64,000 nt of DNA from Comamonas sp. lk (GTDB taxonomy: Bacteria > Pseudomonadota > Gammaproteobacteria > Burkholderiales > Burkholderiaceae_C), in the NCBI RefSeq assembly GCF_900564145.1, contig NZ_UOOB01000002.1, positions 248,001 to 312,000 of the forward strand, written 5' to 3'. Below, piece by piece: positions 52,105 to 60,954 of the stretch (position 1 is its first letter; each line of letters starts with the position of its first letter). The translations under genes and the position numbers were made by a program. The notes below the pieces were generated by a model. It was not told the DNA's origin. It searched no databases and worked only from the letters and a program-made list of their open reading frames with translations.

Positions 52105-55017
52105 ATGCAAGAAGTGCTGAATCCCCTGTCTTCTGCCGCGCAAACTGGCGCCGCAAACGCATCCTTTGCGACTGCTGACAACTACCAAATCATTCGCCGC
52201 AATGGCGACGTAGTGCCTTTTGCCCCCCAGAAGATCGCCATCGCCCTGACCAAGGCCTTCCTGGCCGTGCGCGGTGCCCAGGGAGCTGCATCCGCCAGCG
52301 TGCGCGACACCGTCAATGAATTGACCGAAGCCGTGGTGCGTGCCCTGCTGCGTTCGCGCCCCGAAGGCGGCACCTTCCATATCGAAGACATTCAGGATCA
52401 GGTCGAGCTGGGCTTGATGCGCGGTGGTCACCACGATGTGGCCCGCGCCTATGTGCTGTACCGCGATCGCCGCAACCAGGAACGTGCCGAGCAAAAGAAG
52501 GCTGCCGAAGCTGCTGCCATTGCCGCTGCCGCTCCCGCACCCTCGCTGCATGTGATGGACAACGGCCAGCGCGTGCCCCTGGACCAGCAGCGCATGCTGG
52601 CGCTGATCGAGTCGGCCTGCCGCAACCTCAATGCTGACATCCAGGCTGCCCCCATCGTCGCCGAGACGCTGCGCAACCTCTATGACGGCGTGCCCCTGGC
52701 CGAGGTGTACAAGGCCTCCATCCTCGCAGCCCGCACGCTGATCGAGAAAGACCCCGACTACACCTACGTCACCGCCCGCCTGCTGCTGCACACCATCGTG
52801 CGCGAAGTCATGGGCCGCGACGTGCAACCCGAGGAAATGCCAGCGGCCTATGCCGAGTACTTCCCCGGCTTTGTGCAAAACGGCGTGGACAACGAGCTGC
52901 TCAACCCCGAGCTGCTCCAGTACGACCTGCCCCGCCTGGGCGCTGCCCTGAAGGCCGAGCGCGACCAGCAGTTCGACTACCTGGGTCTGCAGACGCTGTA
53001 TGACCGCTACTTCCTGCACGTCCGCAAGACACGCATCGAGCTGCCTCAGTCCTTCTTCATGCGCGTAGCCATGGGCCTGGCGCTCAATGAACAGGATCGC
53101 AACGCCCGCGCCATCGAGTTCTATGAACTGCTGAGCTCCTTCGACTTCATGTCGTCCACGCCCACGCTGTTCAACAGCGGCACGCTGCGCTCGCAGCTGT
53201 CGAGCTGCTATCTGACCACCGTGCCCGACGACCTGGGCGGCATTTACGACGCCATCAAGGAAAACGCTCTGCTGTCCAAGTTTGCCGGCGGCCTGGGCAA
53301 TGACTGGACGCGCGTGCGTTCTCTGGGTGCCCGCATCAAGGGCACCAACGGCGAATCGCAAGGCGTGGTCCCCTTCCTGAAGGTTGTCAACGACACGGCC
53401 GTGGCCGTGAACCAGGGCGGCAAGCGCAAGGGCGCCGTCTGCACCTACCTGGAATCGTGGCACCTGGACATCGAAGAATTCCTGGAACTGCGCAAGAACA
53501 CCGGCGATGACCGCCGCCGTACCCACGACATGAACACGGCCAACTGGATTCCAGACCTGTTCATGAAGCGCGTGTTGGAAAAAGGCCAGTGGACCCTGTT
53601 CTCGCCTTCCGACGTTCCCGATCTGCACGACCTGTTCGGCGCCGAGTTCGAAAAGGCTTACACCGCCTACGAAGCCAAGGCCGCCAAGGGCGAGCTCAAG
53701 CTGCACAAGACGGTTCCTGCCACCGACATGTGGCGCAAGATGCTCTCGATGCTGTTCGAGACCGGCCACCCCTGGATCACCTTCAAGGACCCTTGCAACA
53801 TCCGCTCGCCCCAGCAGCACGTGGGCGTGGTGCACTCGTCCAATCTGTGCACCGAGATCACACTGAACACCAGCGACACCGAAACTGCGGTCTGCAACCT
53901 GGGCTCCGTGAATCTGGTTCAGCACATCAAGGACGGCAAGCTCGACCATGACAAGCTGCGCAAGACCGTGACCACGGCCATGCGCATGCTCGACAACGTG
54001 ATCGACATCAACTACTACGCCGTGCAAAAGGCCAAGGACTCCAATCTGCGCCACCGCCCCGTGGGCCTGGGCCTGATGGGCTTCCAGGACTCGCTGTACG
54101 AAATGCGCACGGCCTATGCCAGCGACGGCGCTGTCGAGTTTGCCGACCAGGCCATGGAAGCGATCTGCTACTACGCTTACTGGGCTTCGACCGAGCTGTC
54201 CAAGGAGCGCGGCACTTACTCTACCTTCAAGGGCTCGCTGTGGGATCAGGGCATCCTGCCTCTGGACACTCTGAACCTGCTGGAAAAAGCCCGCGGCGGC
54301 TATGTGGAAGTGGACCGTTCGGCTCAGCTGGACTGGGACGCTCTGCGCGCCAAGATCGCCAAGGACGGCATGCGCAACAGCAACTGCGTGGCGATTGCGC
54401 CTACGGCCACCATCTCCAACATCGTGGGCGTGGATGCGTCGATCGAGCCTTCGTTCGGCAACCTGTCCGTGAAGTCCAACCTGTCCGGCGAATTCACCGT
54501 CATCAACCAGTATCTGGTGCGTGACCTGAAGCGCCTGGGCCTGTGGGATGACGTCATGGTCATGGACCTCAAGCACTTTGACGGCTCTCTGCGCGCCATC
54601 GACCGCGTGCCCGAAGAGATCAAGAGCCTGTACGCCACCGCGTTTGAAGTGGAACCCCAATGGCTGGTGGAAGCCGCTGCACGCCGCCAGAAGTGGATTG
54701 ACCAGGCCCAGAGCCTGAACATCTACATGGCCGGCGCATCGGGCAAGAAGCTCAACGACACGTACATGCTGGCATGGCAGCGTGGTCTCAAGACCACCTA
54801 CTATCTGCGCACCACCAGCGCGACCCAGATTGAAAAATCGACGGTTCAAAGCCGCACGCTGAATGCCGTGTCCTCTGCCGCTCCGGCAGCTGCCCCCGCA
54901 GCCAAGCCCGCAGTGAGCGCACTGGAAGCGGCCGCTGCCGCTGCCCGTGCCCAGGCGCCTGCCACGGACATCAAGTTCTGCGCGATTGACGACCCAGGCT
55001 GCGAAGCCTGCCAGTAA
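52105..55017 (+). CDS. nrdA: Class Ia ribonucleoside-diphosphate reductase, alpha subunit
   Basis: 970 residues from ATG 52105, which has AGAGGAA seven bases upstream. An N-terminal ATP-cone (about 30-125, IIRRNGDVVPFAPQKIA) gives overall activity control, and a second cone-like stretch follows (about 145-240). The catalytic barrel has FNSGTLRSQLSSCY, NLCTEI (active-site Asn/Cys/Glu loop) and the C-terminal shuttle cysteines GCEACQ at the very end. It reduces NDPs to dNDPs with NrdB. It is regulated by NrdR sites and possibly by DnaA. Confidence 0.97.
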   Translation: MQEVLNPLSSAAQTGAANASFATADNYQIIRRNGDVVPFAPQKIAIALTKAFLAVRGAQGAASASVRDTVNELTEAVVRALLRSRPEGGTFHIEDIQDQVELGLMRGGHHDVARAYVLYRDRRNQERAEQKKAAEAAAIAAAAPAPSLHVMDNGQRVPLDQQRMLALIESACRNLNADIQAAPIVAETLRNLYDGVPLAEVYKASILAARTLIEKDPDYTYVTARLLLHTIVREVMGRDVQPEEMPAAYAEYFPGFVQNGVDNELLNPELLQYDLPRLGAALKAERDQQFDYLGLQTLYDRYFLHVRKTRIELPQSFFMRVAMGLALNEQDRNARAIEFYELLSSFDFMSSTPTLFNSGTLRSQLSSCYLTTVPDDLGGIYDAIKENALLSKFAGGLGNDWTRVRSLGARIKGTNGESQGVVPFLKVVNDTAVAVNQGGKRKGAVCTYLESWHLDIEEFLELRKNTGDDRRRTHDMNTANWIPDLFMKRVLEKGQWTLFSPSDVPDLHDLFGAEFEKAYTAYEAKAAKGELKLHKTVPATDMWRKMLSMLFETGHPWITFKDPCNIRSPQQHVGVVHSSNLCTEITLNTSDTETAVCNLGSVNLVQHIKDGKLDHDKLRKTVTTAMRMLDNVIDINYYAVQKAKDSNLRHRPVGLGLMGFQDSLYEMRTAYASDGAVEFADQAMEAICYYAYWASTELSKERGTYSTFKGSLWDQGILPLDTLNLLEKARGGYVEVDRSAQLDWDALRAKIAKDGMRNSNCVAIAPTATISNIVGVDASIEPSFGNLSVKSNLSGEFTVINQYLVRDLKRLGLWDDVMVMDLKHFDGSLRAIDRVPEEIKSLYATAFEVEPQWLVEAAARRQKWIDQAQSLNIYMAGASGKKLNDTYMLAWQRGLKTTYYLRTTSATQIEKSTVQSRTLNAVSSAAPAAAPAAKPAVSALEAAAAAARAQAPATDIKFCAIDDPGCEACQ

Positions 55018-55038
55018 AGGAGCGTTTGTAAACAGTAC

Positions 55039-55061
55039 GTAAGACCCTCACCGGGTCTTAC
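55039..55061 (+). repeat. Hairpin between nrdA and the small ORF
   Basis: GTAAGACCC and GGGTCTTAC form a perfect 9-bp stem with a 5-base loop. No T-run follows, so it may tune nrdA:nrdB ratios by RNA processing or partial termination. Confidence 0.6.
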
Positions 55062-55097
55062 GCCCGGCGAGGATGTCATCACTTAACGAGTTTTTTG

Positions 55098-55253
55098 ATG
55101 AGCTTCGACTCCCGCACCGTTTGCATTGCACTCCTTGTACTAATTGCGCTTGCCGCAATTTGGCAACCCGAAATTTTCGGATTTAACGAAAAAACAGAGC
55201 AGACGTTTTACGCCTTGATGGCGGCACTCAAAGCCGACAAGAGTAAGCGTTAA
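55098..55253 (+). CDS. 51-residue single-pass membrane miniprotein between nrdA and nrdB
   Basis: A small ORF starting ATG 55098 (MSFDSRTVCIALLVLIALAA). It has one hydrophobic helix at about residues 8-22, then a polar region with FGFNEKTEQTFYALMAALK and a basic end KADKSKR. It is not a known NrdB, NrdI or NrdH relative. The ribosome-binding site is weak (ACGAG 9-13 bases upstream). Location inside the nrdA-nrdB gap on the same strand implies cotranscription. Nothing in the sequence gives a function. Confidence 0.5.
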   Translation: MSFDSRTVCIALLVLIALAAIWQPEIFGFNEKTEQTFYALMAALKADKSKR

Positions 55254-55305
55254 AAGCTCAACATTGCTACGGATCCCAAGGGATCTGTAGCGCTTTGGAG
55301 AAGAT

Positions 55306-56397
55306 ATGCTGTCTTTTGACGACGACACCTTTGCCCCTTCCGCTGCCAGCGCCGAAGCCGGCACGTCCACCAGTACCCACAAGCGTGTGAATGCTGCCGA
55401 CAAGCGCATCATCAACGCCAAGACCGATGTGAACCAGCTGGTTCCGTTCAAGTACAAGTGGGCCTGGGAAAAGTATCTGGCCACCTGCGCCAACCACTGG
55501 ATGCCCCAGGAAGTGAACATGACGCGCGACATCGCGTTGTGGAAGGACCCCAATGGCTTGACCGAAGACGAGCGCCGCATCGTCAAGCGCAACCTCGGCT
55601 TTTTCGTGACGGCCGATTCCCTGGCCGCCAACAACATCGTGCTGGGCACCTACCGCCACATCACGGCGCCCGAATGCCGCCAGTTCCTGCTGCGCCAGGC
55701 CTTTGAAGAAGCCATCCACACCCACGCCTACCAGTACATCGTGGAATCGCTGGGCCTGGATGAATCGGAAATCTTCAACGCCTACAACGAAGTCAAATCC
55801 ATTCGTGACAAGGACGAGTTCCTGATCCCTTACATCGAGGCGATCATGGACCCCAACTTCAACACCGGCACGCCCGAAAACGACCAGACCCTGCTCAAGA
55901 GCCTGATCGTCTTTGCTTGCCTGATGGAAGGTCTGTTCTTCTACGTGGGCTTCACGCAAATTCTGGCCCTGGGTCGCCAGAACAAGATGACGGGTGCGGC
56001 CGAGCAGTACCAATACATCCTGCGCGACGAATCCATGCACTGCAATTTCGGCATCGATTTGATCAACCAGCTCAAGCTCGAAAATCCGCACCTGTGGACT
56101 GCCGAGTTCAAGCAGGAAATCAATGCGCTGTTCCGCAAGGCTGTGGAGCTCGAATATCAGTACGCAGAAGACACCATGCCACGCGGCGTGCTCGGCATGA
56201 ATGCGTCGATGTTCAAGGGCTATCTGCGCTACATCGCCAACCGTCGCGCCACACAAATTGGTTTGGAAGAACTCTTCCCTGGCGAAGAAAATCCCTTCCC
56301 CTGGATGAGCGAAATGATCGATTTGAAGAAAGAACGTAACTTCTTTGAGACACGAGTGATCGAGTATCAGACCGGAGGCGCACTTTCTTGGGATTAA
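55306..56397 (+). CDS. nrdB: Class Ia ribonucleoside-diphosphate reductase, beta subunit
   Basis: 363 residues. The di-iron and radical site is intact: the ligand helices include [13 protein letters not shown] (Glu and His), YRDESMH-type sequence ([10 protein letters not shown]), and EGLFFYVGF. The radical Tyr lies near the first ligand helix pair as YQYI. NrdB generates the tyrosyl radical needed by NrdA. Separated from nrdA by 288 bases that include a hairpin and the small membrane ORF. Confidence 0.96.
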   Translation: MLSFDDDTFAPSAASAEAGTSTSTHKRVNAADKRIINAKTDVNQLVPFKYKWAWEKYLATCANHWMPQEVNMTRDIALWKDPNGLTEDERRIVKRNLGFFVTADSLAANNIVLGTYRHITAPECRQFLLRQAFEEAIHTHAYQYIVESLGLDESEIFNAYNEVKSIRDKDEFLIPYIEAIMDPNFNTGTPENDQTLLKSLIVFACLMEGLFFYVGFTQILALGRQNKMTGAAEQYQYILRDESMHCNFGIDLINQLKLENPHLWTAEFKQEINALFRKAVELEYQYAEDTMPRGVLGMNASMFKGYLRYIANRRATQIGLEELFPGEENPFPWMSEMIDLKKERNFFETRVIEYQTGGALSWD

Positions 56398-56576
56398 TTG
56401 CTTCTTAGCAGGCACAATGCGAGTCATGACTTGCTTCACTTCATTGCTACTAAAAATGCGTATTGAGGTTGAAGCGGATCCGTGTTCATTGCGATGCGTC
56501 ACTCCACATCGCCTTGAATCGCTTCTCAGCTGAAAAGTTGCGAAGCGTTTTATGCAAATCAACTAAGGAGAAAATG

Positions 56577-57515
56577 ATGGCAACTGCGAAGAAGACGGCC
56601 GCCAAGGCCACGACCGAGAAAAAAGTGTCTGCAAAAAAGGCGGCCGCGCCCAAGACTGAAGCCGTGAAGAAGGCTGCACCCGTGAAGGCCGCTGCGCCCA
56701 AGAAGGCTGCAACCAAGACCACGGCCGTCAAGGCCGCCGCGCCCAAGAAGGCTGCGACCAAGACTGTGGCTGCCAAGGCTGCTGCACCTGCTCCCAAGAA
56801 GGCTGCAACCAAGACTGTGGTTGCCAAGGCTGCTGCACCTGCTCCCAAGAAGGCTGCTACCAAGGCTGTGACCACCAAGGCCGCTGCTGCACCCAAGAAG
56901 GCCGCCACCAAGGCTGTGACCGCCAAGGCCGCTGCCGCGCCCAAGAAGGCCGCTACCAAGGCTGTGACCGCCAAGGCCGCGGCTGCGCCCAAGAAGGCCG
57001 CCACCAAGGCTGTGACCGCCAAGGCCGCCGCTGCGCCCAAGAAGGCCGCCACCAAGGCTGTGACCGCCAAGGCCGCTGCTGCGCCCAAGAAGGCCGCTAC
57101 CAAGGCTGTGACCGCCAAGGCCGCTGCTGCGCCCAAGAAGGTCGCTACCAAGGCTGTGACCGCCAAGGCCGCCGCTGCGCCCAAGAAGGCCGCCACCAAA
57201 GCTGTTACCGCCAAGGCCGCTGCTGCGCCCAAGAAGGCCGCTACCAAGGCTGTGACCGCCAAGGCCGCTACTGCACCCAAGAAGGTCGCCACCAAGGCTG
57301 TGACTGCCAAGGTTGCAGCTCCCAAGAAGGCCGCGACCGCCAAGGCTGCTGCCCCCAAGAAAGCTGTGACTGCCAAGGCTGCCGCACCCAAGAAGGCTGC
57401 TGCCAAGAAAGCGGCTACGGCCCCTGCCCCTGCAGCAGAAGCTCCAGCACCTATCGCTCAGACCAAGCTGGCACCTCAGGCTGCATGGCCCTTCCCCACA
57501 GGCAACAAGCCCTAA
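56577..57515 (+). CDS. Histone H1-like DNA-binding protein with lysine/alanine/proline repeats
   Basis: 312 residues from the second ATG (56577), six bases after AAGGAG. The first ATG (56574) is too close. Almost the whole protein is made of Ala, Lys, Pro, Thr and Val. The core is nine units of the form AAAAPKKAATKAVTAK, flanked by looser KAAAPKK repeats. The tail is neutral (APIAQTKLAPQAAWPFP). Such H1-like proteins (AlgP, BpH1 type) condense or bind DNA. Repeat number is likely variable between strains. Strong terminator downstream. Confidence 0.88.
   Translation: MATAKKTAAKATTEKKVSAKKAAAPKTEAVKKAAPVKAAAPKKAATKTTAVKAAAPKKAATKTVAAKAAAPAPKKAATKTVVAKAAAPAPKKAATKAVTTKAAAAPKKAATKAVTAKAAAAPKKAATKAVTAKAAAAPKKAATKAVTAKAAAAPKKAATKAVTAKAAAAPKKAATKAVTAKAAAAPKKVATKAVTAKAAAAPKKAATKAVTAKAAAAPKKAATKAVTAKAATAPKKVATKAVTAKVAAPKKAATAKAAAPKKAVTAKAAAPKKAAAKKAATAPAPAAEAPAPIAQTKLAPQAAWPFPTGNKP
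56880..57311 (+). repeat. 48-bp tandem repeat, nine units, inside the H1-like gene
   Basis: Nine consecutive 48-bp units encode AAAAPKK(A/V)ATKAVTAK. Most changes between units are synonymous (GCT/GCC/GCG). Units six and nine have GTC (Val) for GCC. The length is a multiple of three, so slippage keeps the frame. Confidence 0.92.
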
Positions 57516-57540
57516 GCAATCGGTTGACTGCTCGGCACTC

Positions 57541-57577
57541 AAAAAAAGCCCGGCCTCTTGCGAGAGCCGGGCTTTTT
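57541..57577. terminator. Terminator of the H1-like gene, possibly bidirectional
   Basis: AAAAAAAGCCCGGC pairs with GCCGGGCTTTTTT (inner CTC/GAG) and has T-runs in both directions. It also faces the end of the convergent PfkB gene. Confidence 0.9.
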
Positions 57578-57600
57578 TATGGCCTCAGGTTTCTGACCAA

Positions 57601-58500
57601 TCAGGGCTGAAAGTCCAGCACATAGTTTTGCGGGCCACGGTGCGCAATTTTCAGCGCGCCCATGCGGTTGCCCAGTTCGGCGCAGCGCACCAGATCCCAG
57701 CCGCGCTCCAGGCCAAACAACAGGGCTCCGCGCCATGCATCGCCGCAGCCCGTGGGGTCCACCACGGCAGCAGGCTTGACGGGGGCTACCAGCGTTTTCT
57801 CGCCCTGCACCCAGACCTCACAGCCTTCGGCGCCCAGCGTCACGATCAGGCCGCGCACCTTGCAGGAGAGTTCCGCAAAACTCCAGCCCGTGCGCTCGCT
57901 GAGCATCTTGCCTTCATAGTCGTTGACCGCAACCCAGTCGGCCTGCTCGATGAAGGCCTTGAGTTCCTCGCCGTTGAACATAGGCAGGCCCTGGCCTGGA
58001 TCAAAGACAAAGGGAATGCCTGCCGCCTTGAACTGGGCAGCGTGTTCCACCATGGCCTGGCGGCCGTCAGGCGCCACAATGCCGACCTTGGCCTGAGCGG
58101 CCATGGCGGGCGTGATGCAGTTCTCATGCGCCTGCATCATGGCGCCGGGATGGAAGGCCGTGATCTGGTTGTTGTCGCGGTCGGTCATGATCATGCACTG
58201 GGCCGTGTGCGTGCTCTGCAACTGACCCACATGGGCGGTTTCAATCCCCAGATCCTTGAAGTGCTGCACATAGCCGGCACCATCGCTGCCCACCATGGCC
58301 ATGGGCCAGGCATCGCCACCCAGCAGCTTCAGGCTGTAGGCAATGTTTCCGGCGCATCCGCCAAAGTCGCGGCGCAAGGTAGGCACCAGAAACGACACAT
58401 TCAGAATGTGCAGTTGGTCGGGAAGAATCTGGTCCGCAAAACGACCTTCAAAGGTCATGATGTTGTCGAATGCCAGCGATCCGCAGATCAAAGCGGCCAT
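57601..58500 (-). CDS. PfkB-family carbohydrate/adenosine kinase
   Basis: 299 residues. It has GGCAGNIAYSLKLLGG (N-terminal PfkB signature) and DPTGCGDAWRGALLFGL (second signature, with the catalytic Asp in GCGDAW). The insert FLVPTLRRDFGG fits the bacterial adenosine-kinase-like branch. Substrate could be adenosine, ribose or another nucleoside; the sequence does not decide. It is the last gene of a minus-strand series, 25 bases downstream of the DUF3426 gene. Confidence 0.85.
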   Translation of the reverse strand: MAALICGSLAFDNIMTFEGRFADQILPDQLHILNVSFLVPTLRRDFGGCAGNIAYSLKLLGGDAWPMAMVGSDGAGYVQHFKDLGIETAHVGQLQSTHTAQCMIMTDRDNNQITAFHPGAMMQAHENCITPAMAAQAKVGIVAPDGRQAMVEHAAQFKAAGIPFVFDPGQGLPMFNGEELKAFIEQADWVAVNDYEGKMLSERTGWSFAELSCKVRGLIVTLGAEGCEVWVQGEKTLVAPVKPAAVVDPTGCGDAWRGALLFGLERGWDLVRCAELGNRMGALKIAHRGPQNYVLDFQP

Positions 58501-58525
58501 GATGTCGTTCTCTTTCTTGATTCAA

Positions 58526-59821
58526 TCAGGGATAAAAAACCAGGGCACGATAGCCAGCCACGGGGGCCGACAGAGGCTGCACTTGCACAGAGATGCTCGC
58601 ACTCCATTCCTGGCCTGGTAGCAATTGCAGGGGCGCACCCAGCGGCTGCAGATCAATCACACGCCGCAGCAGCGGCTTGTCCTGGGCATCGGTCAGTGTC
58701 AGCTCGGTCATGGGCATGGCCACCGCCACTGCGGAGCGGTTTTCCAGGCTCAGGCTCCACTGGTATGTGTTGGTGCCGGCGTTCGCCAGCTGTTTGAAGC
58801 CCGAGCTGCTGATGACGACATCGGCAATCTCGCGCCTGGGTTGGAGCTGGCAGCCTGCGGCCTTGCACAACACGCCAAGCGACGGACGCAGCGCCGGATA
58901 CTGCACAGCCAGCGCATCACGCTGCTGCCATGCATATTGAGCCACCAGTGCCGCAACGGCCAGCAAAGAGCCCAACAGCAAGGCCGCGCGCACCGCCGCG
59001 CTGTGCCAGAAAGCCTGCCGGCGTGCCTGACGCACAAAGCCCGGCTCTGTCGCATCAAGCGATAGGGCGGTATCGACGGACGCATCGCGCTCGTCATCCG
59101 TATCTGCAGCGCCACGATCATCCACTGTGGCTGGTAGTTGCACCAATGCCGCATCGGCAACAACAGCGGGATCAGAAGCATCAGAATTAGAGGCCACAGC
59201 TGCTGCATCCTGGTCATCTGCCGGCTTCGGCATATCGTCGCTGGCGGCTTCACCCCTGTCCGACAAGGCATCCGCCTCGCCGGGGACGTCCGCCGCACCG
59301 GGTGCCACGGCTATCGATGTTTCAAGCTGGGCCTGATCCCCAGGCAAAGGCTCGGAAGACGCCTGCGGGTGCTGCGTTGGTACAGTGGCATGCGTCTCGG
59401 CATGGACCTCGGGCTTCGGCACGGCTGCTGCATCGGGCACAGATGCATGAAGCTCATCAGGCGCCGCGACTTCAAGAGTCTCGGTCTTTGCGCTCTCAGG
59501 CTCGGAGTCAAACTCCGATAAAGCCTTTTCCTGATGTGCGCTTGAAGCTATATCTTCAATAGCAACCGCCCGCACATCCGCCTGCTCATCCGCTTGTGCA
59601 TGTGATGCAACACCAGCCTCAGCAGCCAGCTGTTGAGGCTCGACCTGCTGGGCATTCAGCGGCGCGGGCAGCGCGGATTCGTCCCATGCCTGCAAATCTT
59701 CGCAGGCATCAAAAACGTTCTGGCAAACACCGCAGCGCACCCAGCCTTGCGAAATTCGCAGCTGGTCGGCGACCACTTTGAAACGGGTTTCGCAAGAAGG
59801 GCAGCGTGTGACTTGGCTCAT
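58526..59821 (-). CDS. Zinc-ribbon and DUF3426 domain membrane protein
   Basis: 431 residues. An N-terminal MJ0042-type zinc ribbon has CPSCETRFKVV and VRCGVCQNVF. A long acidic, low-complexity linker follows (about 45-265). One membrane helix (AALLLGSLLAVAALVAQYAW, about 278-297) leads to a C-terminal DUF3426 domain (about 305-431) with CKAAGCQLQPRREI. The linker is unusually long and rich in Ala, Asp and Glu. Function unknown. It is found downstream of prmA in many Burkholderiales. Confidence 0.85.
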   Translation of the reverse strand: MSQVTRCPSCETRFKVVADQLRISQGWVRCGVCQNVFDACEDLQAWDESALPAPLNAQQVEPQQLAAEAGVASHAQADEQADVRAVAIEDIASSAHQEKALSEFDSEPESAKTETLEVAAPDELHASVPDAAAVPKPEVHAETHATVPTQHPQASSEPLPGDQAQLETSIAVAPGAADVPGEADALSDRGEAASDDMPKPADDQDAAAVASNSDASDPAVVADAALVQLPATVDDRGAADTDDERDASVDTALSLDATEPGFVRQARRQAFWHSAAVRAALLLGSLLAVAALVAQYAWQQRDALAVQYPALRPSLGVLCKAAGCQLQPRREIADVVISSSGFKQLANAGTNTYQWSLSLENRSAVAVAMPMTELTLTDAQDKPLLRRVIDLQPLGAPLQLLPGQEWSASISVQVQPLSAPVAGYRALVFYP

Positions 59822-59897
59822 CGGTTGGCAATTGTAGGCAGCACCAGGCTCGCACCCCAGTGGGACGAGCCTGCATCTGTCACGAGCTTGAGTAGGT

Positions 59898-60788
59898 TCA
59901 GGCAGCGCGCTGAGCCGTCATAAGGATCCAGCCGTCTTCGCTGTCCGCCACTTCCAGCTGCAGATAAGGGGCATAAGCCTCTTTGAGCTCGTCCGCCTGG
60001 CGCTCCAAAATACCGGCCAGCACCAGATTGCCACCGGCTTGTACGCGGGCGCACAGCAAAGGAGCGAGCACCTTGAGCGGGGTTGCCAGAATATTGGCCA
60101 GCACGGTCTGGTATGCACCACCGGCCGCATCGGGCAGACCCGACTTCAGCTGCACATGATTGGCACTGGCGTTGTAGTTGGTCGATTCCACGGCAGCGGG
60201 ATCGATGTCCACCGCGTCGATCTCGGTGGCACCGAACTTGGCAGCACCGATGGCCAAAATGCCGGAACCGCAGCCGTAATCCAGCGTGCGGCTCAGCGTG
60301 CCCTCAGCCTGGCGAGAGATCCAGCGCAGGCACATGCGGGTGGTGGGGTGAGTGCCGGTGCCAAAGGCCAGACCTGGGTCCAGGCGAATGCTGATCTTGG
60401 CCTCGGGGGGCAACTCATGCCAGGTGGGCACAATCCAGAACTCTGGCGTGATGTCCACCGGGGCAAACTGCGACTGCGTCAGGCGCACCCAGTCCTGCTC
60501 GGGAACCGTTTTGACGGCCAGCACAGAGCAGCCTTCAAAAAAGTCCTGCGGCTCCAGCAAGGCGCGTGCTTCCCTGGCAGCTTCCTCGTTGGGAAACAGC
60601 GCAATCACGCGGCTGCGCTGCCAGCCGTCTTTGGGTGGGGGCATGCCGGGCTCGCCAAACAATGCCTGCTCGGCGTCGGTTTGTGCGTCAGCGTCTTCCA
60701 CCGAAACGCTCAGCGCGTCCAGGGCATCCAGCGCATCGCTGATGGTTTCAACCCGGTCTTCCGGGCACAACAGGCTCAGCTCAAACAT
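59898..60788 (-). CDS. prmA: Ribosomal protein L11 methyltransferase PrmA
   Basis: 296 residues from ATG 60788 (MFELSLLCPEDR). The SAM-binding domain has GLAFGTGTHPTTRMCL, LDYGCGSGILAIGAAKFGA and VDIDPAAVE. VLANILATPL is the catalytic-region motif of PrmA. It trimethylates L11 on several lysines and the N terminus. An upstream in-frame extension to 60830 is not family-like. Confidence 0.95.
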   Translation of the reverse strand: MFELSLLCPEDRVETISDALDALDALSVSVEDADAQTDAEQALFGEPGMPPPKDGWQRSRVIALFPNEEAAREARALLEPQDFFEGCSVLAVKTVPEQDWVRLTQSQFAPVDITPEFWIVPTWHELPPEAKISIRLDPGLAFGTGTHPTTRMCLRWISRQAEGTLSRTLDYGCGSGILAIGAAKFGATEIDAVDIDPAAVESTNYNASANHVQLKSGLPDAAGGAYQTVLANILATPLKVLAPLLCARVQAGGNLVLAGILERQADELKEAYAPYLQLEVADSEDGWILMTAQRAA

Positions 60789-60889
60789 GGGCCATCCTTT
60801 CTCGAATCGACATAGACCGGGGTACGCCAAGAAGCAAATGCCTTGAGCGCGCCGGGTTCACGTCAATCGTACTTTCCTGAAAAACGAAA

Positions 60890-60919
60890 ATGCTGGTCTC
60901 CGTCGCCAGAGGCCAGCAT
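60890..60919 (-). terminator. Terminator downstream of accBC
   Basis: On the minus strand ATGCTGG-C-CTC pairs with GAG-A-CCAGCAT, followed by TTTCGTTTTT. It lies 36 bases after the accC stop and before prmA. Confidence 0.75.
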
Positions 60920-60954
60920 AAGAAGTCACAGCGTCAAACGGGGCTCTCGCCTCA

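Noticed and set aside
51961..54849. Very long minus-strand open frame opposite nrdA
   Set aside because: High-GC shadow. The nrdA frame has all reductase motifs.
56880..57311. CRISPR-like periodic repeat
   Set aside because: Units are contiguous without unique spacers and code for protein in frame.
56486..57542. Long open frames on the minus strand of the H1-like gene (Leu/Ala- and Gly/Leu-rich)
   Set aside because: They are shadows of the 48-bp repeat read backwards. They have no ribosome-binding site or family features, and the sense frame has AAGGAG and an H1-like product.
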